Assembly: GCA_963789275.1 (NCBI GenBank)
Contig: CAWBKF010000035.1
Coordinates: 124,001-188,000 of the forward strand
DNA: 64,000 nucleotides
Reading direction: 5' to 3'
Source of the DNA: DAHUYF01 sp963789275
GTDB lineage: Bacteria > Pseudomonadota > Alphaproteobacteria > ATCC43930 > CGMCC-115725
Part shown: positions 39,301 to 47,418 of the stretch, one piece after another
Layout of the letters: each line of letters begins with the position of its first letter
Position numbering within the stretch: position 1 is the stretch's first letter
Notes under the pieces: model-generated
Told to the model about the DNA's origin: nothing
What the model saw: the letters and a program-made list of their open reading frames with translations, nothing else
The model's database searches: none
Program-made: the position numbers and the translations under genes

Positions 39301-39861
39301 ATGCCACGCCGGGGTGCCGTGATCGCGATCTTCGCCGATCACCACGAAGCCGATGCGGCAGTGAGGAAACTGGCCAATGGCGGCTTCGCCCTGACGAATC
39401 TCAGCATCGTCGGTAAAGGATACCACACCGAGGAAAAGATTGTCGGCTTCTACAACACCGGCGGCCGCATCAAATTCTGGGGGACGCGCGGCGCCTTCTG
39501 GGGCGGCCTCTGGGCCTTGTTTGTCGGCGGCGTCTCGCTGACCCTTCCGGTGGTCGGACCGGTACTGGTGCTCGGTTATCTCGCCGCCGTGATCGTCGCC
39601 GCCGTCGAAGGCGCCCTGCTGGTTGGCGGGCTCAGCTCCCTGGGCGCGGCGCTCTACAGCGTCGGCATGCCGCGGGACAGCGTCGTTCAATACGAGCTGG
39701 CGGTGAAGGCCGATGGCTTCCTGGTCATGGCGCGCGGCACCGACGCCGAATTGACGCGCGCCGAGACGATCCTCGCGACCATCCATCCGCTGCTCATCGA
39801 TCACCATGGCCGCGCGACAGCGCTCAAGCCGGCCGGGCAAGCGGCAACTGTGTCGGCCTGA
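39301..39861 (+). CDS. General-stress (YflT-like) membrane-associated protein
   Basis: 186 residues. The N-terminal ferredoxin-like fold (VIAIFADHHEADAAVRKLANGGFALTNLSIVGKG) matches the heat-induced stress protein YflT pattern. Then a glycine-rich double hydrophobic hairpin follows (GTRGAFWGGLWALFVGG, VVGPVLVLGYLAAVIVAAVEGALLVGG) and a C-terminal strand-helix region (YELAVKADGFLVMARGTDAE). AGGAGAG precedes the ATG. Such proteins are common next to universal stress proteins; role unknown. Confidence 0.72.
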   Translation: MPRRGAVIAIFADHHEADAAVRKLANGGFALTNLSIVGKGYHTEEKIVGFYNTGGRIKFWGTRGAFWGGLWALFVGGVSLTLPVVGPVLVLGYLAAVIVAAVEGALLVGGLSSLGAALYSVGMPRDSVVQYELAVKADGFLVMARGTDAELTRAETILATIHPLLIDHHGRATALKPAGQAATVSA

Positions 39862-39927
39862 CAACAGCGCCTTTTGCTTCTTCGCTTACATAAGGGCTGC
39901 CGCGCACGGGCGCGCAACGTCGTGCCG

Positions 39928-40533
39928 ATGGTCGGGTCATCTCGCAACCTGCTGCTTCTGGCGACCCTTGCCGCCCCTTGCTATGCCGCTGACCCTGCCG
40001 AGGCGCCGAGCGCATTCATCGCGGAACTGGCGCACAACGCATTCCTTTCCGCGGACAGCAAGATGCTCTCCTCCGGCGATCGCCAGCAACAATTCGAGGG
40101 ATTGCTGGACAAGGATTTCGATGTGTCCCGGATCGCCAGCTTCGTCCTCGGGCATTATTGGCAGAAGGCGAGCGATGCCGAGCGGCAGGAATTCACCGCG
40201 GTCTTCCGCGATTTCATGATTCGCACCGATTACCCGCGCTTCAGCGAGTACAGCAGTGCGTCGTTCAAGATCATCCGCCAGCGCGCAGAAAGTGCGACCA
40301 GCACGGTGGTCTATACCGAGATCAGCCAGCCCGCCTCGGACCAGCCGATCAAAGTGGAGTGGCGGGTCGCCGACAAGGGCGGCTATAAGATCACCGACAT
40401 GAGCGTCGACGGCATCAGCATGGCGTTGGCAAAGCGCGAGGAATTCTCGTCGTCCCTGGAGCGGAACGGCGGCGATTTGGCCGGCCTCATTAGCCAGCTG
40501 CAGGTAAAGATGAGCACGCAGCAATCGCCGTGA
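39928..40533 (+). CDS. MlaC/Ttg2D-family periplasmic phospholipid-binding protein
   Basis: 201 residues with a signal peptide (LLLLATLAAPCYAAD) and the MlaC fold pattern: LLDKDFDVSRIASFVLGHYWQKAS, FTAVFRDFMIRTDYPRFSEY, KVEWRVADKGGYKITDMSVDGISMA. MlaC-type proteins shuttle phospholipids between outer and inner membranes. No MlaDEF permease is nearby, so it is a solitary copy. ATG at 39928 fits the signal peptide; its stop overlaps the next GTG start. Confidence 0.85.
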   Translation: MVGSSRNLLLLATLAAPCYAADPAEAPSAFIAELAHNAFLSADSKMLSSGDRQQQFEGLLDKDFDVSRIASFVLGHYWQKASDAERQEFTAVFRDFMIRTDYPRFSEYSSASFKIIRQRAESATSTVVYTEISQPASDQPIKVEWRVADKGGYKITDMSVDGISMALAKREEFSSSLERNGGDLAGLISQLQVKMSTQQSP

Positions 40534-41266
40534 CCTCCCCCGGCACGGATCTCCCCGCGCCGATATGCCCTGCCGCATCGAGCCGACGCTCGATCCCGCG
40601 GCGCAAACTGCTGATCTCTGCAATCGCCGGCACGGCCGCAAATGTCCTGCCGCGCTTCGCAGGCACCGCGGCAGCGGCGATCTTGCCTCCCGAATCCGCC
40701 AATCGAAGCTTCTCGGTGCTCTATAAGGGCGACAGGATCGGCGCGCATACCGTGTCGCATTCCGTCGCGAGCGGGGAAACCCGGATCGCCACCGAGATCG
40801 ATCTCCAGGTCAAGGCGCTGTTCTTCACCGTCTTCTCCTTCCACCACCGTTCGCAGGAGAACTGGCGTGGCGGGCGGCTCATCTCGCTGAAGAGCGAGAC
40901 GGTCGAGCATGGCCAGACACTGCAAATCATCGGCGAGGCGACGGCTCAAGCCTTTCGCGTCGTCACCAATGGCATCCCCTTCCTCGCCGCACCCGGCGCC
41001 TTGACCTCGAACGATTTGTGGAATCCGGCGCTGCTGCAGGAAGGCGATCGTGATCGATGCGCAACATGGCGGCGTCATGGGCATCAGCGCGCGCAAGCTC
41101 GCCGACGAGCAGATCACAGTCGCCGAGCCAGCAGGTTCGGGCCACCCGCTACCGCTTCATCACGCCCTACCTCGCCGGCAGCATCTGGTACGACGATGGC
41201 GGCCTGTGGGTGCACGGCGAATTCGAACGCGACGCCGCGCACATCATCTATCAGCTCGATGCGTAA
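40530..41266 (+). pseudogene. DUF6134-like exported protein with two +1 frameshifts
   Basis: About 245 codons once two extra bases (within 41043-41049 and 41119-41126) are discounted. It begins at GTG overlapping the MlaC stop and has a twin-arginine-like leader (RRSIPRRKLLISAIAGTA). The body reads FSVLYKGDRIGAHTVSHSV, VKALFFTVFSFHHRSQENWRGGRLISLKS, SNDLWNPALLQ, then VIDAQHGGV and VRATRYRFITPYLAGSIWYD...GEFERDAAHIIYQLDA. The order is that of DUF6134-type secreted proteins of unknown function. Coupling to MlaC suggests an envelope role (inference). Confidence 0.62.
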
Positions 41267-41298
41267 CATGCGGCCGGAGGAAAACGAGGTACGATGCC

Positions 41299-42279
41299 AT
41301 GAAGCTCGAAGCATCGCTCCTGGTCGTCGCGGCGGCGACCTTGGTCACGTCATGCCTGCCGCCGATCGCGCTCGGCCTGCGCGCGCCCGTGACCATAGCA
41401 ACGGCCAACCCCGCCGCCATCTACTACCCCGTGGGCAATGCCGTCTGCCGCATGGTCAATCTGTCGAATGCCGATGATCCCGACAAGCGCTGTCAGGCGA
41501 TCGTGTCGGAGGGCGCCGAGGCCAACGTCACCAAGGTCAGCAGCGGCGACGTCACGTTCGGCCTGACGCAGTCGGACCTCGCCTATGGCGCCTATCGCGG
41601 CGAGGGCTCCTTTGCCTCGGCCGGTCCCCATCCGGAGCTGCGCACGGTCGTCGCGCTGCAGCGGGAGGCCTTCACCGTCATCGCCCGCGCCGATTCCGAG
41701 ATCCGCAATTTTCAGGATCTGCGCGCCAAGCGCGTCGGCATCGGCAAGGTCGGCGCCGGCTACACCTTCACACGCGACGTCGTCCTCGGACTATACGGCT
41801 GGACGATCTCCGATTTCGACCGCGCGCTGGAGCTTGGCCCGGCCGAACAGAACCGGACCCTGTGCAACAACGAGGTCGACGCCATCATCTTCGAGGCGGC
41901 GCATCCCAACGGCTTGACGCAAGAGGCAACCAGCGAATGCCGCGCGCGGCTGGTGCGCGTTGCCGGCCCGCCCATCGATCGGCTGCTCGCGTCGCATCCC
42001 TATTATGTCGCTTCGGTCATCCCGGGCGGGATGTATGAGGGCAATCCCCGCGACACGCCGACCTTCGGCACGCAGACGCTGCTCATCACCTCGACACGGC
42101 AACCCGACGATCTCGCCTATGCCGTGGTCAAGGCGGTGTTCGAGAATTTCGCCGATTTCCGACGCCTGCATCCCTCACTGTCGGCGCTCGCGGAGAAGGA
42201 CATGGTGCCCAGCGAGGCGGTGATGCCGATCGATCCGGGGGCGCTCAGATATTATCGCGAGGCCGGGCTGTTGCACTGA
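41299..42279 (+). CDS. TAXI-family TRAP transporter solute-binding lipoprotein
   Basis: 326 residues. A lipobox-like LVTSC ends the signal segment, so the mature protein is probably lipid-anchored at Cys19. TAXI-family features: ANPAAIYYPVGNAVCRMVN, EGAEANVTKVSSGDVTFGLTQSDLAYGAYRG, ADSEIRNFQDLRAKRVGIGKVGAG. The fused membrane subunits are absent in the window, so it may be an orphan binding protein or serve a distant permease. The ATG at 41299 follows GAGG. Confidence 0.88.
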   Translation: MKLEASLLVVAAATLVTSCLPPIALGLRAPVTIATANPAAIYYPVGNAVCRMVNLSNADDPDKRCQAIVSEGAEANVTKVSSGDVTFGLTQSDLAYGAYRGEGSFASAGPHPELRTVVALQREAFTVIARADSEIRNFQDLRAKRVGIGKVGAGYTFTRDVVLGLYGWTISDFDRALELGPAEQNRTLCNNEVDAIIFEAAHPNGLTQEATSECRARLVRVAGPPIDRLLASHPYYVASVIPGGMYEGNPRDTPTFGTQTLLITSTRQPDDLAYAVVKAVFENFADFRRLHPSLSALAEKDMVPSEAVMPIDPGALRYYREAGLLH

Positions 42280-42369
42280 CGGCGCGCGGCGCTGTTTTCG
42301 GGTCTACCGTCGCCAAGCCAATGCCGGCCGCGACGGTGGTTGCAACGAGGCATCTGAAGGGAGCGCACG

Positions 42370-42807
42370 ATGTATATCAACATCCTGATACCGACAGACG
42401 GCTCGGACCTCGCGGCGAAGGCGGTGCGGTACGGCATCGCCTTGGCCGAGGCGATCGGCGCCAAGGTCACGGTGCTGACGGTCCTCATGCCGTTTCACAC
42501 CCTCACGACCGACACGCAGATGCTCGAGGATACGCCGGCTCAGTACACGACACGCACGCAGAAGAATGCCGCGAAAACGCTCGGCGCCGCCGCCCAGGCC
42601 GCTGCTGCCGCCGGCGTCGCCTGCGAGACGGTCCAGGTCGAGCACGAGCATCCCTACCAGGCGATCATCGATACCGCGGGGTCCAAGGGCTGCGACCTGA
42701 TCGTCATGGCCTCGCATGGCCGCCACGGCATCGCCGCGGTCCTCCTCGGCAGCGAGACACTCAAGGTCCTGACATATTCCAAGATCCCGGTGCTGGTCTA
42801 TCGCTGA
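42370..42807 (+). CDS. Universal stress protein (UspA family)
   Basis: 145 residues, one Usp domain: MYINILIPTDGSDLAAKAVRYGIALAEAIGAKVTVLTV and a C-terminal ATP-binding motif MASHGRHGIAAVLLGSETLKVL with glycine and serine residues at the G-2X-G-9X-G(S/T) positions. A leader of GAAGGGAG precedes the ATG. Cytosolic stress-survival protein of the ATP-binding subgroup. No FNR box is visible directly upstream. Confidence 0.95.
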   Translation: MYINILIPTDGSDLAAKAVRYGIALAEAIGAKVTVLTVLMPFHTLTTDTQMLEDTPAQYTTRTQKNAAKTLGAAAQAAAAAGVACETVQVEHEHPYQAIIDTAGSKGCDLIVMASHGRHGIAAVLLGSETLKVLTYSKIPVLVYR

Positions 42808-42845
42808 GCTCTTGCGCCCGATGTGGAGTCGCTCAAGCCCAGCGG

Positions 42846-44480
42846 TCACGAACCGAAATCGTGCAGCGCCATGAACGCCTTGTACAGCACGCGCGGGTCG
42901 AGTTTTCCCTTATAGACCGCGGGCGGCTTGCGCTTCAGGCCGAGCAGCGCATAGACCGCGGCCTGCGCCGAGCGGACCGAGTATTCGACGGTGAACACCA
43001 CATCCTCGGGCAGCTCGCAAAACTGGCCCGTGAAGGCGAGATTTTTCCAGCCCCGCGGCACGATTTGCGGCCTGTCGCCCTTTTCGCGGCGAAGGAACTG
43101 GCTGGTGATGAAGGGCATCATGCAGGGAATGCAGCGCGAGGTTTCGAGAATAGTCTCCGCCTCGGCTTCGATCCGCAGATGGCCCAGCACTTCCGTCAAG
43201 ACCTCGCGGCCGGTGCAGGCTGACATCGGCTTCTTGACGAAGTTCCCAGGCTTGTCGACAGCGAGCCCATAGCCCCAGAACACGCTCACCGCGTCGGGTT
43301 GGCCGATAAAATGCGGCTGGTGCGGGACAATGATCGAAGCGAGCCAATTCGATTCCGGGAATGTGATCAGCCCTCCCTCCCCCGGCACATTGCCGGTGAG
43401 GTCGCGGACGAAGCGCAGGAAGGTCGGGTCATGCAAGGTCGTGGTGAACGACACCCATTTGGATTCGTCGATATGGTTGCAGAAAGCCGCGGGCCGCCCG
43501 AATTCGGGCCGGCCCGCGGCGATCTTCTCCCAGAGCAGCCAGCTGCCGCCATCCCGCTTGCCGTTGAGAACCGGTGCGGTATCCATGTCGCCAAGGCTGG
43601 ACGCCTCGGTCATCGAGCCCAGCGTGACCAGCACATGGTCGCCGGTGTTGACGACGATCTCGCCGGCATTGCCGTCTCGCTCGTAGACGATGCGCGTCAC
43701 GGTCTTTGCGCCCGCTTGCTCGCTGAAGCCGAGATCCGTGACGCGGGTGTTCAGCGCGAAGGTTACGCCGCGCTCATCGAGCCATTTGTACAGCGGCCGC
43801 ACCAGGGAGTCATACTGATTGTAGACCGTCCGCATGATGCCTTGCAGGCGGTTGAAGCCGGCGACCATATGGGCGAACCGGACGAGATAACGTTTGAACT
43901 CGACCGCGCTGTGCCACGGCTGAAAGGCGAAGGTGGTGCACCACATGAACCAGAAATCGGTGTTGAAGAAGGCGGCATCGAACTGATCGGCGATGCTTGT
44001 GCGGCCGAGCATGGCCTCGGGCTCGAGCGCCAGGCGCTCGATCGTCAGGATGTGCTTTTCGCTGAGGCCGAAATCGGGCGCGACCTGCCGATGGCCGCCA
44101 CGGACGAGGCGCGATGTCGACGAGGTTTTCATCGTCTCGTTCCAGGCGAGGATTTCCTCGGTGACTGTCTTGCTGCCATCGAGCGTGGGGATCGACGAGA
44201 ACAGCGCGTAGGTGCACAGGTATTTTCTTTCGAACATCCGGCCGCCGCGCAGCACATAGCCGTCCTGCGGTGAGCCGGAGCCGTCGAGGCTGCCGCCGAG
44301 CCTGTCGAGCTCCTCGAGGATAGTAATGTTGCAGCCGAGGATGTCGCCGTCGCGAATCAGGAAGGCCGCCGCGGCCAGCGAGGCGATCCCGCCGCCGACG
44401 AGATAGACCTTGGTGGCGCTGCGATCGGCGCCCTTGGACCGCCTGGGCGAAGGACCGTTACCGCGATCTGCAGGTGCCAC
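42846..44480 (-). CDS. ohyA: Oleate hydratase
   Basis: 544 residues of the FAD-dependent fatty-acid hydratase family (formerly myosin-cross-reactive antigen), which adds water across the cis-9 double bond of oleate to give 10-hydroxystearate. FAD motif VYLVGGGIASLAAAAFLIRD at 25-44, GRMFERKYLCTYALFSSIPTLD, WFMWCTTFAFQPWHSAVEFKRYL, NQYDSLVRPLYKWL, and C-terminal PRGWKNLAFTGQFCELPEDVVFTVEYSVR are all family hallmarks. Full length. It is convergent with the stress-protein gene and probably monocistronic. It could detoxify unsaturated fatty acids. Confidence 0.95.
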   Translation of the reverse strand: MAPADRGNGPSPRRSKGADRSATKVYLVGGGIASLAAAAFLIRDGDILGCNITILEELDRLGGSLDGSGSPQDGYVLRGGRMFERKYLCTYALFSSIPTLDGSKTVTEEILAWNETMKTSSTSRLVRGGHRQVAPDFGLSEKHILTIERLALEPEAMLGRTSIADQFDAAFFNTDFWFMWCTTFAFQPWHSAVEFKRYLVRFAHMVAGFNRLQGIMRTVYNQYDSLVRPLYKWLDERGVTFALNTRVTDLGFSEQAGAKTVTRIVYERDGNAGEIVVNTGDHVLVTLGSMTEASSLGDMDTAPVLNGKRDGGSWLLWEKIAAGRPEFGRPAAFCNHIDESKWVSFTTTLHDPTFLRFVRDLTGNVPGEGGLITFPESNWLASIIVPHQPHFIGQPDAVSVFWGYGLAVDKPGNFVKKPMSACTGREVLTEVLGHLRIEAEAETILETSRCIPCMMPFITSQFLRREKGDRPQIVPRGWKNLAFTGQFCELPEDVVFTVEYSVRSAQAAVYALLGLKRKPPAVYKGKLDPRVLYKAFMALHDFGS

Positions 44481-44830
44481 GAGGCAGCTCCTTAGGTCAC
44501 CGCCGAACCCGCTCGTTGCTCATCTGCGCGTGCTATGGGATTCGACGCGCCACAGCGGCTGATCGATACCGCGCGAGGTCTCGGTACACAAGCCCGCGGT
44601 CGTCGCGTCACCAAAAGTTGTCGCCTCGCCGGGTATCTCCGGCAAGAAAGATCGCGACCTTTCGGGTTGCCCGGGAAAGGAGGTCCCGGCTCGTCGAGCC
44701 GGGACCTCAAGTTTAGGGAGGAAGTGCCCAAGGAGGGGTGCTCCGAAGGGCCTCGGACGCCGGCACCGCCGGCGAAACTGATGAAGCCGGATCATAGCCG
44801 ACAGCAGATCGCGCAGAGAAGGCTCGGAAA
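44481..44830. other. Intergenic region with a strong hairpin
   Basis: 350 bp without a recognised gene. It contains an 11-bp perfect stem AGGTCCCGGCT - CGTCG - AGCCGGGACCT at 44681-44707, not followed by a T-run on either strand. It may be a factor-independent pause, a protein site or a mobile palindrome. The rest shows no conserved coding signal. Confidence 0.45.
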
Positions 44831-45036
44831 CTACTCAGCCATACCGGCGTACCGGACGCGCAACCTCGCCGGCGTCCCGGCCCGCGCCCAGACGGGGAGA
44901 GTCCGGTCCCTCACGGGATTGGCGCGTAACGCCGCGAGCCGCAGCACCACTTTGGTCCAGCCGTCCTCGCCCGCGTCGAAATGCTTGTAGGCCTCCGGCG
45001 CATCATGCAGCCGCAGATGATGCGAGACAGATGAGC
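44831..45036 (-). pseudogene. Remnant of a zinc-dependent alcohol/formaldehyde dehydrogenase (C-terminal end)
   Basis: Read leftwards, the frame gives SHHLRLHDAPEAYKHFDAGEDGWTK and then VVLRL (about 45030-44945). This is the terminal stretch of glutathione-independent formaldehyde-dehydrogenase-like zinc alcohol dehydrogenases, which usually end DAPEAY.HFD...GWTKVVLKP. It runs on for about 35 unrelated codons to a TAG at 44831. There is no N-terminal part and no start codon, so this is a decayed fragment. It lies next to a GFA-family gene, another formaldehyde-related family. Confidence 0.6.
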
Positions 45037-45165
45037 GAGACGATGGGGGACGGCTTGGCGCGGGCTTCGTGGATGAGATTCCACCGCCGCCGATTATAGG
45101 CTTTCACGTTGCACTGGCTGGAAGCTAAACGTTGTGCGAGGCACGTACCAGGCGAGGAGACGAGA

Positions 45166-45561
45166 ATGGCAACATTTCGGGGGAGCTGCATCTGTGGCGA
45201 GGTCGCGTTTGAGGTCGAGGGACCATTCGATCTCTTCCTGAACTGCCATTGCTCGCGTTGCCGGAAAGCAACCGGGACTGCGCATTCTTGCGAAGTGATC
45301 GTGAAAGCCTCGGCGCTTCGATGGCTGCGAGGACAAGCGTCTGTCGTGCGTTTCGACCTGCCCCAGGCTCGAAGCTTTGCAACGGCGTTCTGCAAGACGT
45401 GCGGCAGCCCGATGCCGCACCTGACCCGCAGCGGGCGCGAGGCGATTATTCCTGCCGGAGGCTTCGATGAACCGCTTAGCGCTGCCCCCGACCGACATGT
45501 TCATTGGTCATCACGTGCTGATTGGTACGTCCATGGGGATGGGCTGCTTGTACAGGAATAA
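45166..45561 (+). CDS. GFA-family (glutathione-dependent formaldehyde-activating) zinc protein
   Basis: 131 residues. Zinc cysteines are in the expected places: CICGEVAF, NCHCSRCRKATG, and AFCKTCGSPMPHL. The fold matches the GFA/CENP-V family. Whether family members truly act on S-hydroxymethylglutathione is uncertain, so a general thiol- or glutathione-linked role is safer. ATG at 45166 follows a GGCGAGGAGACGAG leader, a good ribosome site. Convergent with the acyl-CoA synthetase gene. Confidence 0.9.
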   Translation: MATFRGSCICGEVAFEVEGPFDLFLNCHCSRCRKATGTAHSCEVIVKASALRWLRGQASVVRFDLPQARSFATAFCKTCGSPMPHLTRSGREAIIPAGGFDEPLSAAPDRHVHWSSRADWYVHGDGLLVQE

Positions 45562-45649
45562 CGCCCTTGCGTCTGCCGTTGGATCACCGCGGGCAAACAA
45601 AAACTCCCCGTAGCTTCGCGCCGGAGAGTTGTTTTATGGTTTGGTTGCG

Positions 45650-45681
45650 GGGGAGCGCAATTAACTCAAATTGTGCTCCCC
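45650..45681. terminator. Probable bidirectional terminator hairpin
   Basis: Stem GGGGAGCGCAATT (45650-45662), loop AACTCA, stem AATTGTGCTCCCC (45669-45681), with a single mismatch. It lies between the convergent GFA and acyl-CoA synthetase genes, where a shared terminator is expected. The AT-rich upper stem and absence of a long T-run make rho-independence uncertain. Confidence 0.55.
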
Positions 45682-45744
45682 GGAGGACCTTGGTGCCGGC
45701 CGGTTGGCGCGCTTCAACGGCGCTCCGGCTCCCTCCGGCATCGC

Positions 45745-47415
45745 CTATATCCGTCGCTTCAGGGTCTTGCCTGCTGCCGATTTCGGGAGGCTGTCGCGGA
45801 ACTCGATCGAGCGCGGGATCTCCACCGGCGACAGCTTGTCAGCAAGGAAAGCCCGCAGCGCTTCCTCGGTCAGCGCCGCGCCTGGCGCACGCACGATATA
45901 GGCTTTGGGCGCGTGACCCCGCACCGGATCTGGAATGCCCGTCACGGCCACGTCGGCCACCGCCGGATGCAGCCGGATGGCTTCCTCCACCATCCGCGGA
46001 TAAACCTTGTATCCGTGAACCGCGATGACCTCCTTGCGGCGCTCGACAAAATAGACGAACCCGTCCTCGTCTATCCGTCCGATATCGCCGGTATGGAGAT
46101 GGCCCGAACCAAGGGCATCGGCGGTCGCTGCCGGCTGCTTCCAATAACCCAGCATCACCTGCGGGCCGCGCACGCATATCTCGCCAATCTGGCCAGCAGG
46201 CAGAAGGGCCTGCGCGTCATCCGTCGAGACGATCTCGATCGTCGTTCCCGGCAGGGGGAGACCGCAGGATCCGGCGCGCTCTATGCCTTCCAGCGGATTG
46301 CTGCAGGTCGCCACGGGTGCGCACTCGGTCAGACCGTAACCTTCGGCGAGCGGGCAGCCCGCGAGAGCGATGAACTTCTCTTGCACTGACTGCGGCAGCG
46401 CATCCCCGCCTGAAATGCAGATCTTCAGCGACGAGAAATCATAGCGCGCTGCGGCCGGATATTGATTGATGGCTTGGAAAAGCGTCGGGACGCCGACGAG
46501 GAGGGTCACGCGCTTTCGCCCGATGGCTTGCAGCGCCTCTTTTAGGGTGAAGCGCGGGAGGATGATGAGCTCCGCGCGCAAGGACACGGCGAAGGTCATC
46601 ACGGCGGTCATGCCGAAGCAGTGGGAGAACGGCAGGACAGCCAGCAGCCGCTCGCGGCCCGGCTCGGCCGTGGTGAACCAGGCCCTGAGCTGACAGGTAT
46701 TCGCGTAGATGTTCTGATGCGACAGCATCACGCCCTTCGGATCGCCGGTCGTGCCGCCGGTGTATTGGATCACGGCCAGGTCGGACAGCGGCGCGATCTC
46801 GAGCGGCTCATAGGCGCCATCGCCGCGGGTCAGAGCGTCGAACGACAGGTACCGCGGGTCCCGCGGCAATCCTGCCAGCTCTCGCCGATGCATGAGGCGG
46901 AACCAGATGCTCTTCAGCAAAGGCAGCGCCCGGCCGAAAGGGCAGACGACGACGCGCCGCAGCCGAGTCCCGCCCAACGCCACGGCCAGCTTCTGGCAAA
47001 GCGGCGCGAGATCGAGGGTCATCATGAGATCGGTCTCGGAATCCTCGATCCCGCGAACGAGTTCGCGTTCGGCGGCGAGCGGGTTGTAGTTCACCACCGT
47101 TCCGCCGGCCTTGAGGATGGCGAAGAAGCCAATAACGCTGTAGGCGCAGTTCGGCATGAACAGCCCGACCTTCACGCCCTTGCTTACGCCGAGCCGCTGC
47201 AGACCGCGCGCGACCTTGGCAACCAGACCGGCAGCCTCGCCATAGGTAAAGCGCCGGCCAAGAAAATCGATGAACGGCCCGGAAGGATCCGTCGCCACAG
47301 CAACGTCGAGCAGCGCATAAACCGGCCGCAACGGCAGATCGAGCGACCAATCGACGCCCGGAGGATAGCGATCCTGCCAGGGCGGCCGATCGGCCGGGTC
47401 CTCGTCATCCGTCAT
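45745..47415 (-). CDS. Long-chain acyl-CoA synthetase (AMP-forming, FadD-like)
   Basis: 556 residues. ATP/AMP motif IQYTGGTTGDPKGVMLSH (about 215-232), YGLTECAPVA, GYWKQPAAT, HTGDIGRIDEDGF, and the catalytic-lysine end PKSAAGKTLKRRI. Activates a fatty acid to acyl-CoA via acyl-AMP in the cytosol or at the inner membrane. The ATG lies 3 bp after the stop of the ACP-FAAL-PlsC gene, so the two are cotranscribed and may share acyl substrates. Confidence 0.92.
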   Translation of the reverse strand: MTDDEDPADRPPWQDRYPPGVDWSLDLPLRPVYALLDVAVATDPSGPFIDFLGRRFTYGEAAGLVAKVARGLQRLGVSKGVKVGLFMPNCAYSVIGFFAILKAGGTVVNYNPLAAERELVRGIEDSETDLMMTLDLAPLCQKLAVALGGTRLRRVVVCPFGRALPLLKSIWFRLMHRRELAGLPRDPRYLSFDALTRGDGAYEPLEIAPLSDLAVIQYTGGTTGDPKGVMLSHQNIYANTCQLRAWFTTAEPGRERLLAVLPFSHCFGMTAVMTFAVSLRAELIILPRFTLKEALQAIGRKRVTLLVGVPTLFQAINQYPAAARYDFSSLKICISGGDALPQSVQEKFIALAGCPLAEGYGLTECAPVATCSNPLEGIERAGSCGLPLPGTTIEIVSTDDAQALLPAGQIGEICVRGPQVMLGYWKQPAATADALGSGHLHTGDIGRIDEDGFVYFVERRKEVIAVHGYKVYPRMVEEAIRLHPAVADVAVTGIPDPVRGHAPKAYIVRAPGAALTEEALRAFLADKLSPVEIPRSIEFRDSLPKSAAGKTLKRRI

Positions 47416-47418
47416 CGC

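Noticed and set aside
38729..39322. Several overlapping open frames on both strands around the small secreted peptide.
   Set aside because: No conserved motifs, poor ribosome sites and typical GC-rich shadow composition.
45640..45690. tRNA-like 3' end (TGGTTGCGGGGGAGCGCAA) suggesting an attachment site.
   Set aside because: No cloverleaf can be completed on either strand; the palindrome fits a terminator between convergent genes better.
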